DNA of 64,000 nt. Origin: Paucibacter sp. DJ2R-2 (lineage in GTDB: Bacteria; Pseudomonadota; Gammaproteobacteria; Burkholderiales; Burkholderiaceae_C). The translations under genes were made by a program, and so were the position numbers. Position 1 is the first letter of the stretch. Every line of letters begins with the position of its first letter. Positions 48,137-60,160 of this stretch are shown here, piece by piece. The notes beneath the pieces are model-generated. The model saw only the letters and a list, made by a program, of their open reading frames with translations, searched no databases and was not told where the DNA came from. Where the stretch lies: the NCBI RefSeq assembly GCF_025717675.1, contig NZ_JAJIRT010000014.1, positions 1 through 64,000 of the forward strand. Direction: 5' to 3'.

Positions 48137-50452
48137 ATGGATTTCAGCGTTCGCGATGAGGTGCTCAAGGTCTGGGAAGCCGAGCTGGATGAACCGGCCT
48201 GGTCGCTGCCGATCTCGCGCCGCCTTGCCCTGGCCTGGCATCTGCGCCAGCGCAACAGCCGCCGTGCCCGCCTGCTGGCCGAGCAGGCCCGGGCCGCCTT
48301 GGCCGCCAGCCCCGAAGGCAGCAAGGAATGCACAGAAAGCGCCTGGCTGGACTTGCTGGATGCAGAACTGCTGCTCTTGCAGCAGATCGAACTGCTCGCC
48401 GCCCAGCGCCAGGCGCAGCTGGCCCTGGCGGTGTTCGAGCGCCTGGGCGATGCGCTCGGCCGCTGCGAAGCCTGGCTGACCCTGGCTCGGGTGGACATCG
48501 CCCAAGGGCGCAGCCATGAGGCCATCGCCTCCTTGGGGCAGGCGACCCTCGCCGCGCGCGCCGGCGGCGACGAAGAGCGCGCCCAGGTGACTGAGTTGAT
48601 GTCCGCGCTGTTCCTGACCTATATCGACCCGGTGCGTGGCCGCCAACATGGCGCACCGAGCGACGCCGAGTTGGCCGGCATGAGCCCGGCCGTGGCCGCC
48701 TGGGCCCATGAGCTGCGTGGCACCCTGGCGGCTCAGGCCAGCGACTACGGCCATGCTGCGGCCGAACGCATGAGTGCTATGCAGCTGGGTCTGTTGACCG
48801 GCCAGCTCAGCCGCGCCATTGCCGCCGGCTTCAATGCCGCCGATGCTCTGAACAGCCTCAACGAGCATGAGCTGGCCCTGCAGTGGATGGAAAAAGCTCT
48901 GGCTCTGGCGCGCCAGCATGAGCTGCCGCTGAGCACCGGCCACGGCCTGGCCCAGATGGGCGAGACCCTGCGCCGCCTGGGCCGGCTGGAGCCGGCGCGC
49001 AGCAGCCTGCAAGACGCGCTGCAGCTGCTGCGCCGGCTGCCGCCGGGGCGCAATTTCTGCATCGCCCTCAAATACTGGGCCGACCTCTGCCTGGACCTCG
49101 ATGAGCTCGATGGCGCCCAGGCGGCGCTGGCCGAGCTGCTGCCCTTGACGCTGCGCCAGGCCCACCCGGACCTGCACATCCACGCCTGCCGCGCCCTGGC
49201 CCAGCTGCACTCCCGCCAAGGCCATGTCGCGGCGGCCCTGCAATTGGCGCAGGAAGCTCTGGAGGGCGCGCGCCAGACTGGCCATGTGCTGCGCCAGATC
49301 GAGAGCCTGCGTGCCCTGGCCGAGCTGCACAGCCAGCATGGCTTGAACGGCCCAGCCGGAGAGGCGCCGGGGCAGGCCGCGCTGCAGCTGCTGGAGCAAG
49401 CCCTGGCCCTGGCGCACAGCATGGCCGGCTATCTGGTGCCGGGCGAGCTCTTCGAGGCCCTGGCCGAGGAGCACCGCAAGCAGGGCGATGTGGACCTTGC
49501 TTACCAGCTGATCCGCCAGGCCTCGGGCGCGCGCCTGAAGATCCAGAGCGACGCGGCCAACAAGCGCCTGCTGGCCTTGCAAGTGCTGCACCAGACCGAA
49601 CGCGCCCTGGCCGAGGCCGAGCATCTGCGCCAGCTGGCCGAGGAGCAGGCACGGCGGTCCGAAATGCTGGCACGCACCCAGGCCCAGCTGCTGCAGCAGG
49701 AGCGTCTGGCTTCCTTGGGCCGCCTGGTGGCCGGCGTCGCCCATGAGCTGAACACGCCGATCGGCAATTGCCTGCTGGCCGCCAGCACCTGGCAGGAGCG
49801 CACCTTGCAACTGGCCGTGCAGGCCGAATCACGCAGTATGAAGCGCAGCGATCTGGAGCGTTACTTCAGCGACGCCGAAGCCTCGGCCGATCTGCTCTTG
49901 CGTGGTCTGCAACGTGCCGCCGAGCTGGTGCGGCAGTTCAAGCAACTGGCGCGCGACCCGGGGGGCGAGCCGCTGCAGCGCTTTGCCGTGCTGCCTCTGT
50001 GTCAGCTCATGCTGGCCGGCTTCCGCGACGCGGCGGCTGCGGCTGGCGTCGAGCTGAGCCTGGAGGCGCCCGAGACCGAGATCGTCCTGCAAGGCCAGCC
50101 TTCGGCCTTGCAGCAGGTGCTGCAACAGCTGCTGGACAACGCCTTAATCCATGCCTTTGTGGGCCGCGAGCGCGGCCGCCTGTGCCTGCGCTTGCTGCCG
50201 GACGGCGCCCAGGGCTTGCGCCTGCAGGTGCAGGACGATGGCGTGGGCATCGCGTCCGAGCACCTGGGCCGGGTCTTCGACCCCTTCTTCAGCACCCGCT
50301 TCGGCCAGGGCGGCAGCGGCCTGGGCCTGCACATCGCCCACCACCTCGCCACCGCCGTGCTCGGTGGCAGCTTGGCGGTGCAGAGCGAACTGGGCCAGGG
50401 CAGCTGCTTCGAACTCCGCCTGCCTCCGCCTGGTGTGATGACGGGCGAATGA
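48137..50452 (+). CDS. Cytoplasmic TPR histidine kinase
   Basis: 771 aa with no membrane segment and no GAF domain. Residues 1-480 are TPR repeats, opening with LALAWHLRQRNSRRARLLAE, the motif shared with two other TPR proteins here. A coiled coil leads to the H-box AHELNTPIGN, phospho-His about 536. ATPase motifs: QLLDNALIHAF, DDGVGI and GQGGSGLGLHIA. No response regulator is adjacent. The next gene, 106 bp on, encodes a lone periplasmic binding protein, but this kinase has no membrane link to the periplasm. Confidence 0.9.
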   Translation: MDFSVRDEVLKVWEAELDEPAWSLPISRRLALAWHLRQRNSRRARLLAEQARAALAASPEGSKECTESAWLDLLDAELLLLQQIELLAAQRQAQLALAVFERLGDALGRCEAWLTLARVDIAQGRSHEAIASLGQATLAARAGGDEERAQVTELMSALFLTYIDPVRGRQHGAPSDAELAGMSPAVAAWAHELRGTLAAQASDYGHAAAERMSAMQLGLLTGQLSRAIAAGFNAADALNSLNEHELALQWMEKALALARQHELPLSTGHGLAQMGETLRRLGRLEPARSSLQDALQLLRRLPPGRNFCIALKYWADLCLDLDELDGAQAALAELLPLTLRQAHPDLHIHACRALAQLHSRQGHVAAALQLAQEALEGARQTGHVLRQIESLRALAELHSQHGLNGPAGEAPGQAALQLLEQALALAHSMAGYLVPGELFEALAEEHRKQGDVDLAYQLIRQASGARLKIQSDAANKRLLALQVLHQTERALAEAEHLRQLAEEQARRSEMLARTQAQLLQQERLASLGRLVAGVAHELNTPIGNCLLAASTWQERTLQLAVQAESRSMKRSDLERYFSDAEASADLLLRGLQRAAELVRQFKQLARDPGGEPLQRFAVLPLCQLMLAGFRDAAAAAGVELSLEAPETEIVLQGQPSALQQVLQQLLDNALIHAFVGRERGRLCLRLLPDGAQGLRLQVQDDGVGIASEHLGRVFDPFFSTRFGQGGSGLGLHIAHHLATAVLGGSLAVQSELGQGSCFELRLPPPGVMTGE

Positions 50453-50558
50453 CGGGTGCTTCGGCGGCCGCGATGCCGGTTCGCCTCGGCATGGCGCTAT
50501 GCTGGCCGCCGGCGTCACGCCCGCGGTGCTGTGGACGTGTCAGAACAAGGAGTGCAAT

Positions 50559-51356
50559 GTGCAACGCAAGCTGAGGCTGGCGATTCCGATGTGTGGACTG
50601 TTTCTCGCGGCCAGCGTGGCTTCGGCTGTGGCTTTGACAACGGCGCCGGAGCGGCTGTTCGTTACCGAATCGTTTCCGCCCTACACCTTCGTGCAGAACG
50701 GTGAGCCGGCCGGCCCCATGGTCGATGTGCTCAAGGCGACCTGTGCCAGCCTGGGCTGGTCCTGTCGCATCGAGCTGTTGCCTTGGCGGCGCGCCCTGGC
50801 CATGGCCGAGCGCGGCCAGGCCGATGGCTTGTTCACCTTGCTGGACACGCCGCAGCGCCAGGCCCTGGTGCGCGCCTCCCTGCCGGTGCTGGATGCCCGC
50901 TACAGCGTGTTCGCGCGTGCCGGCCAAGCCTTTTCCTACACCGGCGCGGATTCCCTGGCCGGTCATCAGATTGGCGTCTACGGGCCTTCGGGCAGCTCGA
51001 TCAGCCTGAAGACCCTGATCGAGGGCCAGAGCGCGGCCGAGCCGGCACAGCTGGTGCTGGAACCCGACAACCTGACCGTGCTGCGCAAGCTCATCAGCGG
51101 CCGCTACGGCCCTGACGGCCTGGCCTTCATGAACGAGAACGTGGCCCTCTGGCTGCTGCGCGAGTATGGCCTGACCGGCCTGCAGGCGGCCGGCGTGGCC
51201 AAGCAGTTCAGCTACAGCTTCGGCCTGGTCCGGCAGCGCGTCAGCGCCACCGACTTCAAGCGCTTCAATGCGGCCCTGGGCGAACTCTGCCGCAGCGGCC
51301 GCACGGCCGAGCTGATCCGCCCCTATGCCTTGCCGGCCTCGCCCTGCTCGAAGTGA
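50559..51356 (+). CDS. Orphan periplasmic binding protein (SBP_bac_3 type)
   Basis: 265 aa from a GTG with AAGGAG 6 nt upstream; an ATG-starting longer frame at 50499 lacks such a site. Signal peptide (AIPMCGLFLAASVASA). The binding fold shows SFPPYTFVQNGEPAGPMVDV, then GQADGLFTLLDTPQRQ and SLAGHQIGVYGPSGSS. No ABC transporter is near. It lies directly behind the TPR kinase on the same strand. Possibly sensory, or a scavenging protein working with a remote transporter. Confidence 0.82.
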   Translation: MQRKLRLAIPMCGLFLAASVASAVALTTAPERLFVTESFPPYTFVQNGEPAGPMVDVLKATCASLGWSCRIELLPWRRALAMAERGQADGLFTLLDTPQRQALVRASLPVLDARYSVFARAGQAFSYTGADSLAGHQIGVYGPSGSSISLKTLIEGQSAAEPAQLVLEPDNLTVLRKLISGRYGPDGLAFMNENVALWLLREYGLTGLQAAGVAKQFSYSFGLVRQRVSATDFKRFNAALGELCRSGRTAELIRPYALPASPCSK

Positions 51357-51402
51357 GCGCTGCGAGCTTCAGCAGTCGGCACAAAGCAGCCGAATACAAA
51401 AG

Positions 51403-51483
51403 GCAACCACAGAGGCGCAGAGGCACAGAGAAATACAAAGCTGAATTGGTTTTAGCTCTGTGCCTCTGCGCCTCTGTGGTTGC
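51403..51483. repeat. 28-bp perfect inverted repeat
   Basis: Arms 51403-51430 and 51456-51483 are exact reverse complements over 28 bp, separated by 25 bp that read AT-richer than the arms. The arm core is the CACAGAGGCGCAGAGGCACA type seen scattered in many bacteria. It lies between the convergent ends of the orphan binding protein and the DppA-like gene, where it could act as a two-way terminator or be a remnant of a mobile repeat. Confidence 0.9.
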
Positions 51484-51544
51484 ATTTGAGTTTCAGCAAT
51501 GTGCCGAACCCTGACGATCCTGGTTGGGCCGTCGCGCGTGTCGC

Positions 51545-53170
51545 TTACTTGCGCTGCACGTTCTCGAAATCGACGCTGCCGTTCGGCGCCATGATGAAGC
51601 CGCTGACGTCGCGGCGCACCGGCATGTAGATGGCCGAGTGGGCCATGGTGATCCAGGGGCGCTCGCGTTTGAAGATCTCCTGTGCCTTTTCGTAGGCCGC
51701 CTGGCGCTTCTTGGCGTCGGGGGTGGCGCGGGCGGCGTCGATCAGGGCATCGAATTCCTTGTTGCAGAACTTGATGCCGCTCTGGTTGGCGGCGCAGCTG
51801 AGATTGGGCGTCAGGAACTCGTCGGCATCGCCGGTTTCGCCGCTCCAGCCGCTCATATAGACGCTGTGCTCGCCTTGGTTGGCGCGCTTGAGGTACTCGC
51901 CCCACTCGTAGGTCTTGATGTTGGCCTTGACGCCGATCTTGGCCCAGTCCTGCTGGATCAGCTGGGCCATCAGCTGGCCATTGGGGTTGGTGGGCCGGGC
52001 CACGGGCAGGGCCCAGAGGTCCAGCTCCAGGCCCTTGGCGTGGCCGGCCTTGGTCAGCAGCTCGCGGGCGCGGGCCGGGTTGTACTCGTTCTTGAGCTTG
52101 CTGTTGTAGCCGGGAATGGAGGGCGGGAAAGCGCTGACCGCCTGCAGCGCATCACCGCGCGGGAACAAGGCCTTGAAGATGGCGTTGCGGTCGATGGCGA
52201 TGTCCAGGGCCTCGCGCACCTCGCGTTGGTCGGTGGGCGCCTTCTTGAGATTGAAGGACAGGTAGGAGATGTTCAGCGCCTGGGTCTTCATGACCGTGAT
52301 GTCGGGCTTGCCGTCGAGCGCGGCCAGGTCCACGTCGCGCAGGGCCGCAGCCACCTGGCATTCGCCCGCCACCAGCTTCTGCACCCGCACATTGGCCTCG
52401 CGGCTGATGCTGAACACCAGGGCGCCGGCCTGCTTGCTGCCCCAGTACTCGGGGTGGGGCTCCATGCGCAGCACATCGTCCTTGGTGTAGGACTTGAAGC
52501 GATAGGGCCCGGTGCCGACCGGCTGGTTGTTGATCTGGTTGGCGCGGCCTTGCTTGAGCAACTGGGCGCCGTACTCGGCCGAATGAATCGAGGCCCAGAC
52601 CATGGCCAGATTGCTGGCGAAGCTGGCATTGGCCTGCTTCAGACGGAAACGCACGGTGTGGTCGTCCACCCGGTCCAGGCCCTCGACCATCTGCGCCAGG
52701 CCCATGTTCTGCGGGTAGACGAAGGTGGCCGGAAAGGCCTTGTTGAAGGGGTGCTCGGGGTTCAGGAAACGGCCGAAAGTGAACAGCACATCGTCGGCGT
52801 TCATCGCCCGGCTGGGCGTGAAGCCGGCGGCCTTGTGGAACTGCACGCCGCGGCGCAGGGTCAGCGTCAGGGTCTTGGCGTCGGGCGACATCTGCCAGGC
52901 CGTGGCCAGCTTGGGCACCAGTTCGGTGCTGCCGCGTTTGAAGGCCAGCAGGCCCTGGAACATCTGCCGGTTGGCGTTGTTGGTGGTCGAACTGTCCCAG
53001 AGGCCGGGGTCAAAGCCCTCGGGGCTGGCGTCGGCGCAGAAGATCAGGGGCTTGGCCGCCAGGGCGCTGCTGGGCAGCAGGGCGGCGGCCAGGGCCAGGC
53101 TCAGGGCGGCCGTGGCGGGCAGGGTCGTGTGCAGCGGAAGGCGCGGGCAGAAGCGGCGTGTCGGGCTCAT
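51545..53170 (-). CDS. Periplasmic dipeptide/oligopeptide-binding protein (SBP_bac_5)
   Basis: 541 aa. Signal peptide with cleavage near SALAAK. DppA-like blocks: CADASPEGFDPGLWDSST, LVPKLATAWQMSPDAKTLTL, TLRRGVQFH, QPVGTGPYRFKSY, EALDIAIDRNAIF and MSGWSGETGDADEFL. Binds dipeptides or similar small molecules for import. The Dpp permease and ATPase genes at the right end of the window are separated from it by about 8.7 kb, so partnership is possible but not certain. Confidence 0.9.
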   Translation of the reverse strand: MSPTRRFCPRLPLHTTLPATAALSLALAAALLPSSALAAKPLIFCADASPEGFDPGLWDSSTTNNANRQMFQGLLAFKRGSTELVPKLATAWQMSPDAKTLTLTLRRGVQFHKAAGFTPSRAMNADDVLFTFGRFLNPEHPFNKAFPATFVYPQNMGLAQMVEGLDRVDDHTVRFRLKQANASFASNLAMVWASIHSAEYGAQLLKQGRANQINNQPVGTGPYRFKSYTKDDVLRMEPHPEYWGSKQAGALVFSISREANVRVQKLVAGECQVAAALRDVDLAALDGKPDITVMKTQALNISYLSFNLKKAPTDQREVREALDIAIDRNAIFKALFPRGDALQAVSAFPPSIPGYNSKLKNEYNPARARELLTKAGHAKGLELDLWALPVARPTNPNGQLMAQLIQQDWAKIGVKANIKTYEWGEYLKRANQGEHSVYMSGWSGETGDADEFLTPNLSCAANQSGIKFCNKEFDALIDAARATPDAKKRQAAYEKAQEIFKRERPWITMAHSAIYMPVRRDVSGFIMAPNGSVDFENVQRK

Positions 53171-53250
53171 TGCGGGCAGGGTAGCGGGGTCAGAAAAGGA
53201 CTATAGCCCCCGCCATGGTCACAGCGGCTCGCCGCTGCCCGGCGCTGATT

Positions 53251-53526
53251 TCAGCGCGAGCGCACGTCCGGCGGCGGCGCCCGCAGGGAGTCGGCTGCCT
53301 CGCGGCTGGCTTCGCCGCGTGCCTTGGCTTCGGCAATATTGTGGCAACGCGTCACGCTGAAGCGCGTGGCCGTGGGCGTTTCGGTGCCGCAGGCGTACTC
53401 GACCTTGCTGCTGCCGATCTCGGTGTAGTTGCCGGGCTTGGGCGGCTCATAGCTGCCGCAGGCGCTCATCAGCAGCACGGTGGCCAGGGTCAGGGCAGGG
53501 CAAGCGAGGCGGCGAAGCGGATGCAT
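53251..53526 (-). CDS. Small lipoprotein, unknown function
   Basis: 91 aa. Lipobox LLMSAC (LATVLLMSACGSYEPPKPGN). Two further Cys occur in the mature part (EYACGTETPTATRFSVTRC), which could form a disulphide. The C-terminal part is charged and Ala-rich. No family recognised. It lies 24 bp downstream of nothing conserved, on the same strand as the flanking small genes. Confidence 0.72.
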   Translation of the reverse strand: MHPLRRLACPALTLATVLLMSACGSYEPPKPGNYTEIGSSKVEYACGTETPTATRFSVTRCHNIAEAKARGEASREAADSLRAPPPDVRSR

Positions 53527-53677
53527 GGCAAGAATCTCCTGAGCCAGGTGCTCGCAGCTAACGCGTCATTGCGAGGCCTGCCCGGTGGCTCATGGGATTC
53601 GATCCGGGCGGCGCGATTCTGACCGATCTGGCCGACCTTTGCATGTGAGGTTCGGGAAAACTCGCTGTGAGCGCGGC

Positions 53678-53953
53678 TCAGCTGGGCGATCTGCGCCACA
53701 AGACCAGGGAACCGGGCTCGAATGTCTGCGCCTCCAGCTCGTTGAAGCGCAGCGAGGCCTCGCGTTCCCAGAGCGAGCGCCCGGCCAGCTGGGCCGCCAC
53801 TGTGCGGCCATCCGGGCTTTGCAGCAGCAGCAGGCTGCCCAGCGGCGGCAGCTGTTGCTCGGACTCGAACTCGCCCTCCAGCGCATACCAGGTGCGGGCG
53901 GGGCGGTCTCCGATCTGGACCTGGAAACTCTCGGCAATGGTGAGGCGGTACAT
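53678..53953 (-). CDS. Hypothetical protein, 91 aa
   Basis: A beta-rich small protein with no signal (MYRLTIAESFQVQIGDRPAR, then LLLLQSPDGRTVAAQLAGRS, LWEREASLRFNELE). The pattern resembles small stand-alone sensory or adaptor domains but no family is recognised. It lies 33 bp behind the HD-GYP regulator and may belong to that operon. Confidence 0.6.
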   Translation of the reverse strand: MYRLTIAESFQVQIGDRPARTWYALEGEFESEQQLPPLGSLLLLQSPDGRTVAAQLAGRSLWEREASLRFNELEAQTFEPGSLVLWRRSPS

Positions 53954-53986
53954 GGGGCTGCGGTCAAGAGGCGGGCGACGTGGGGC

Positions 53987-55047
53987 TCAGGTGAACAAGG
54001 TGTCCTCGTCCTGGAAGCGCGCGCGGATGTCCAGCACCGCGTCCCAGTGCTCGAAGAAGACGCGCACGCAGTCCGGGTCGAAATGGCTGCCGGACTGGGC
54101 TTGGATGTGGGCGGCTGCATCCCGAAGCTCCCAGGCCGGCTTGTAGGGGCGGGCCGAGGTCAGGGCGTCGAAGACATCGGCCACGGCAACGATGCGGCTG
54201 AAAATCGGGATGTCGCCGCCGGCCAGGCCGGCCGGATAGCCGCTGCCGTCGAACTTCTCGTGGTGGCCCAGGGCGATCGAGGCGCCGGCCTGCAGGATGG
54301 CGGATTTGCTGTCTTTGAGGATCTCATAGCCATAGGCGGCATGCTGCTTCATCAGCTCGAATTCCGCCGGGCTCAGGCGACCGGGCTTGAGCAGGATGCT
54401 GTCGCTGATGCCGACCTTGCCGATGTCGTGCAGAGGCGCGGCCTGCAGCAGCAGGTCCTGCTCGGCCTCGCTCAGGCCCAGGCCTTGAGCGATCAGGCGT
54501 GAGTAGTGCGCCATGCGCAGGATGTGGGCGCCGGTTTCGGGGTCGCGGTACTCGGCCGCCTTGGCCAGGCGGATCACGGTCTCGCGCTCGCGTTCCAGGA
54601 TCTCGGCCGTGGCCTTGCGTACCTCCTCGGCCAGCCAGGCGGCCCGGTCGTCGAGCTTGTGGCGCATCTCGCTCATGGCCAGCAGATTGGCGCAGCGGGC
54701 CAGGAACTCGACCCGGTCCACTGGCTTGATCAGAAAGTCGGAGGCGCCGACATTGAGCGCCCGGTAGCGCACCTGCTTCTGGTCGTTGGCGGTGATCATC
54801 AAAATGGGCACCGCCTCTTTGCCGGGCGTGGCCCGCAGGCGTTCGATGAACTCGACGCCGTCGAGCTCCGGCATCATGTAGTCGACGATGATCAAGTCCG
54901 GCTCATGGCTCTGCGCCCAGGCCAGGCCTTCGCTGGCCGAGCTGAAGGACTTGGCCTCGCCCGCGCCCAGCTTGGCCACCAGGGCTTCGAACAGGGCGAT
55001 ATTGATCTCGCTGTCGTCGACGATCAGGATGTGGCGTTGGCTGTACT

Positions 55048-55051
<4 letters not shown>
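53987..55051 (-). CDS. Response regulator with HD-GYP phosphodiesterase output
   Basis: 354 aa from MKYSQRHILIVDD. Receiver domain with phospho-acceptor Asp57 (LIIVDYMMPELDG), then LMITANDQ and the Lys in FLIKPVD. A linker coiled coil leads to an HD-GYP domain: AAEYRDPETGAHILRMAHYS, LHDIGKVGI and HHEKFDGSGYPAGLAG. Expected to hydrolyse cyclic-di-GMP when phosphorylated. Its ATG overlaps the stop of the hybrid kinase (ATGA), so that kinase is the obvious partner. Confidence 0.94.
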
Positions 55052-58263
<3,212 letters not shown>

Positions 58264-58307
58264 AGAAGGGCCGAGAGTCGATCGATCCAGAAGGGGCGGC
58301 GCCGGCC

Positions 58308-59474
58308 TCAGGGCCGCTCGCCGAGGTAGGTGATGGTCATGGTCTGGTTGTGCAGCTTGCACTCCAAGTTGCCGGTGAAGGGGCTGATCTCGCCGTTGGA
58401 ATAGAAACCCGTCAGCACGGCCGATTGGCCGAAGACGTCGGCCACGGCCTCGATCTCTTCCTCCACCCGCTCACCCATCACCAACTTGCGGCCGACGCAG
58501 CTGACCAGCAAGGCCAGGCCCTGGCCGCCGGCCTGGGCCACGGCGGCGGCTTCGGCCGCGGCTTGAGCGGCCGCCTCGGCGCCGTCCACCAGAGCATCGG
58601 TGCTGGCGTGCATGAGCTTGAGGTAGCCCTCGGGGTCGATGTCACCGGCCAGGGTCAGGCTGCCCACGGCCTCGTCGATGCCCAGGATGGTGCGGATCAG
58701 ACCGACCTCGCTGTGGTCGCTGCCCAGCATGGCGAAGGGAAACAGCAGGCCGGAGGCCGGCAGGTCCTTGGCGTAGTCGCCCAGGTAGCGCTTGTAGACC
58801 GCCAGGGCCGGTTCGCCGTCCAGCTCGAACAGCACATTGCCCTCGCAGCGCGTGACGCGCCGCGCCGGGCCGAAGGGCGACCAGCCGCCGAAGGATCCGT
58901 GCGAAAACAGCAGCGCCTCGCCATAGAGGCCGACGCAGACCAGCTGGTCATTGCGCACACCGGCGCTGTTGAGCACCCAGGTCTCGCTGAAGGCCGCGGC
59001 GTCGCCGGCCAGGCCGCCGGTGATGGGCAGGTCCGGGCCCAGCACTTCGACCATGCCGGCGATCAGGGCGCTGCCATTGACCGCCACGCCCTGGCCCAGC
59101 AGCAGCACCGCGCGCAGGCCGGCCCGCGGCAGTTGCTCGGCCAGGCGGCGGCCGGCGGCTTGCGAGTCGGCCATGCCCAGCAGCTGGGTGCTGGCCTCGA
59201 TGGCGCGGCTGGGCGCGCTGCCCTCTCGGGCCTCGAAATGCAGGGCGGTCAGCACGCAGCTCTGGTCGCTGACGCCGTCTTTGGAAATCTCGCCGGCCGT
59301 GGAGCAGCCGATGCGCAGGGCCTGGGGAAAACGGGCCGCCAGCGGTTCGGCCAGGCGCTGCAACAAGGGGATGGCGCTGAAGGCCAGCAGCAGATCGGGG
59401 GGCTCCGGCTGCCAGGCCGCCAAGGCGGCGCTCATATCGTCGTGCTCACGCAGGGTGATTTGAGAGACCTTCAT
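58308..59474 (-). CDS. FIST-domain sensory protein
   Basis: 388 aa from MKVSQITLREHDDMSAAL; longer upstream frames run into intergenic sequence. FIST_N: RIGCSTAGEISKDG, GGLAGDAAAFSETWVL. FIST_C: CEGNVLFELDGEPALAVYKR, TGFYSNGEISPF. FIST proteins bind small molecules, probably amino acids, and feed two-component systems. It lies 44 bp upstream of the hybrid kinase, same strand, so a sensory module for it is likely. Confidence 0.92.
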   Translation of the reverse strand: MKVSQITLREHDDMSAALAAWQPEPPDLLLAFSAIPLLQRLAEPLAARFPQALRIGCSTAGEISKDGVSDQSCVLTALHFEAREGSAPSRAIEASTQLLGMADSQAAGRRLAEQLPRAGLRAVLLLGQGVAVNGSALIAGMVEVLGPDLPITGGLAGDAAAFSETWVLNSAGVRNDQLVCVGLYGEALLFSHGSFGGWSPFGPARRVTRCEGNVLFELDGEPALAVYKRYLGDYAKDLPASGLLFPFAMLGSDHSEVGLIRTILGIDEAVGSLTLAGDIDPEGYLKLMHASTDALVDGAEAAAQAAAEAAAVAQAGGQGLALLVSCVGRKLVMGERVEEEIEAVADVFGQSAVLTGFYSNGEISPFTGNLECKLHNQTMTITYLGERP

Positions 59475-59629
59475 GCAGCGCTTCCTTGGTGGCGTGGGAG
59501 TGGCGCGATGGCTGGTGGCCATGCGAGTGGCGAACCATTTTGCATGAGCTGGGGCAGGGGGATTCGGTACAGATGGCCGGTGTTCCCGGAAAACCAGCAA
59601 TGCTGCGCACTTGTGCGCCGGCGGCGGCT

Positions 59630-60148
59630 TCAGCGCTTCGCTTCGGCCAGGGCGGCCCAGTCCGGCCAGCTCTGCGCCCGGCCCGGGCAAGCGACCGCGC
59701 CGGCCGGCCAAGGCCAGTCGCGCGCCAGCCAGGCCTGCAGCGTGCTCAGCACCTGGTCCTCGCTCAAGACCTTCAGCCCCGCCTCGCTGAGCCAGAAGAA
59801 CAGCTGGGCCCGGAAGCGCTCACGCCGTGCGTCATGTTCCAGCCGCGACTTGATGGGCTTCAGGTAGAGACAGCCCAGATAGTCCTGGCCCTCGGCTGAG
59901 AACAGGGCGTAGTTGAAAGCGCGCCGTTCTTCGAACTCGGCGGCATGGCGCTGCAGATCGGCCAGGTTCTCCGCGAAGCTCAGCGCGGCGGAAGGCCAGC
60001 CATTGTCGGGGCCGAAGACATGGCGGATGCGCTCGGCGCTGCCGCGCACGGCGGCGAAATCGGCTTCGGCATGCTCGGGCGCCAGCTTTTCAAGCCGGAA
60101 GCCCGCCAGCGCCACGCGCGCTTCGGGTGTGAAGTTGTTCAGCAGCAT
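59630..60148 (-). CDS. Putative GNAT-like acetyltransferase
   Basis: 172 aa. FRLEKLAPEHAEADFAAVRG at the start and NYALFSAEGQDYLGCLYLKP in the middle resemble the GNAT beta strands, but the acetyl-CoA loop (Q/R-x-x-G-x-G/A) is not visible. The C-terminal part is Trp-rich. It lies 12 bp downstream of the ureohydrolase, so both share a transcript. Assignment is moderate to weak. Confidence 0.55.
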   Translation of the reverse strand: MLLNNFTPEARVALAGFRLEKLAPEHAEADFAAVRGSAERIRHVFGPDNGWPSAALSFAENLADLQRHAAEFEERRAFNYALFSAEGQDYLGCLYLKPIKSRLEHDARRERFRAQLFFWLSEAGLKVLSEDQVLSTLQAWLARDWPWPAGAVACPGRAQSWPDWAALAEAKR

Positions 60149-60160
60149 GGCCTCAGTGCA

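Noticed and set aside
46489-49810. Two long minus-strand frames over dacB and the TPR kinase
   Set aside because: Antisense to genes with full catalytic motifs; low-complexity Gln/Ala/Gly composition typical of shadows.
51369-51905. A 178-codon minus-strand frame over the 28-bp inverted repeat
   Set aside because: It runs out of frame through the 3' end of the DppA-like gene and has no ribosome site or domain.
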